Source: Actinomycetota bacterium (GTDB lineage Bacteria > Actinomycetota > Acidimicrobiia > Acidimicrobiales > Ilumatobacteraceae). Taken from it: a stretch of DNA of 5,303 bases. Below, one piece after another: positions 5,223 to 5,303 of this stretch; position 1 is the first letter of the stretch, and each line of letters begins with the position of its first letter. Made by a program: the position numbers and the translations under genes. The stretch lies in NCBI GenBank assembly GCA_009704425.1, contig WLEG01000153.1, forward strand, positions 1 through 5,303, given 5' to 3'. The notes under the pieces are model-generated. The model saw nothing but the letters and a program-made list of their open reading frames with translations, made no database searches and was not told the origin of the DNA.

Positions 5223-5303
5223 TCAGCCCTCGGGCGAGATCGGTACGAACTCGGGGTCGACCGAGAACGCGACGGCGAAGAAGCGCTCACCGAGGTCGGT
5301 GAA
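5223..5303 (-). CDS. C-terminal end of an unidentified gene, partial at the window edge
   Basis: Reading leftward from the window edge, 26 open codons end at TGA (5223-5225). The peptide includes DLGERFFAVAFSVDP and ends FVPISPEG. All but two codons (GGT and GTA) end in G or C, as in the real genes here, which argues for coding. Its stop codon directly abuts that of the S51-fold gene, a convergent arrangement with no room for an ordinary terminator. The family cannot be named from 26 residues. Confidence 0.55.
   Translation of the reverse strand, partial: FTDLGERFFAVAFSVDPEFVPISPEG

Noticed and set aside
5230..5239. CTCG-GG-CGAG as a bidirectional terminator between the convergent genes
   Set aside because: The loop is only two bases, there is no U-run, and it lies within the coding end of the right-edge gene.
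1..5303. CRISPR array, tRNA, rRNA, insertion sequence or defence system
   Set aside because: No direct repeats with regular spacing, tRNA-like cloverleaf, transposase motifs or recognised defence domains were seen on either strand.

Overview
The window looks like bacterial DNA of high GC content. The codons are strongly G/C-ending, and MeaA, the MptpB-type phosphatase and the short leaderless-type promoter boxes point to an actinobacterium. Acidimicrobiia is my best guess, but that is an inference from general resemblance, not a placement. The exception is the first ~98 bases, which are about 47% GC (46 of 98 counted) against about 70% just to their right. On the minus strand they encode a piece of a PolA-type 3'-5' exonuclease domain of the kind found in phage DNA polymerases. 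The join at about 98/99 cuts both this polymerase frame and the tail of a plus-strand host gene, so it is most simply a chimeric contig join, less likely a real insertion.

Layout. 1-98 (-): phage-like DNA polymerase fragment. 99-151 (+): last 16 codons of an unidentified gene. 156-3691 (-): a compact three-gene operon transcribed right to left, 3-hydroxybutyryl-CoA dehydrogenase, then aat (leucyl/phenylalanyl-tRNA--protein transferase), then meaA (ethylmalonyl-CoA mutase), with gaps of only 5 and 21 bases. 3692-3801: a divergent control region with a perfect GTTACC-N4-GGTAAC palindrome, a good Shine-Dalgarno for the dehydrogenase and a TANNNT box just before the gene on the other side. 3802-4563 (+): an MptpB-like tyrosine/lipid phosphatase, followed with stop/start overlap or an 18-base offset by a peptidase S51/cyanophycinase-fold protein that has lost its catalytic residues. 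5223-5303 (-): the C-terminal end of a further gene, stop codon abutting stop codon.

How the genes work together. The dehydrogenase (acetoacetyl-CoA/3-hydroxybutyryl-CoA) and MeaA (ethylmalonyl-CoA to methylsuccinyl-CoA) both fit the ethylmalonyl-CoA pathway, which turns acetyl-CoA into C4/C5 intermediates when the glyoxylate shunt is absent. The crotonyl-CoA carboxylase/reductase, epimerase and methylsuccinyl-CoA dehydrogenase would have to lie elsewhere. Aat, an N-degron enzyme, sits between them with no evident metabolic link. The palindrome upstream of the dehydrogenase is a good candidate operator for the operon. I do not see a clearly new multi-gene system. The points most worth a second look are the chimeric left edge, the catalytically dead S51-fold protein paired with a phosphatase, and the apparent NADP-type pocket of the dehydrogenase.
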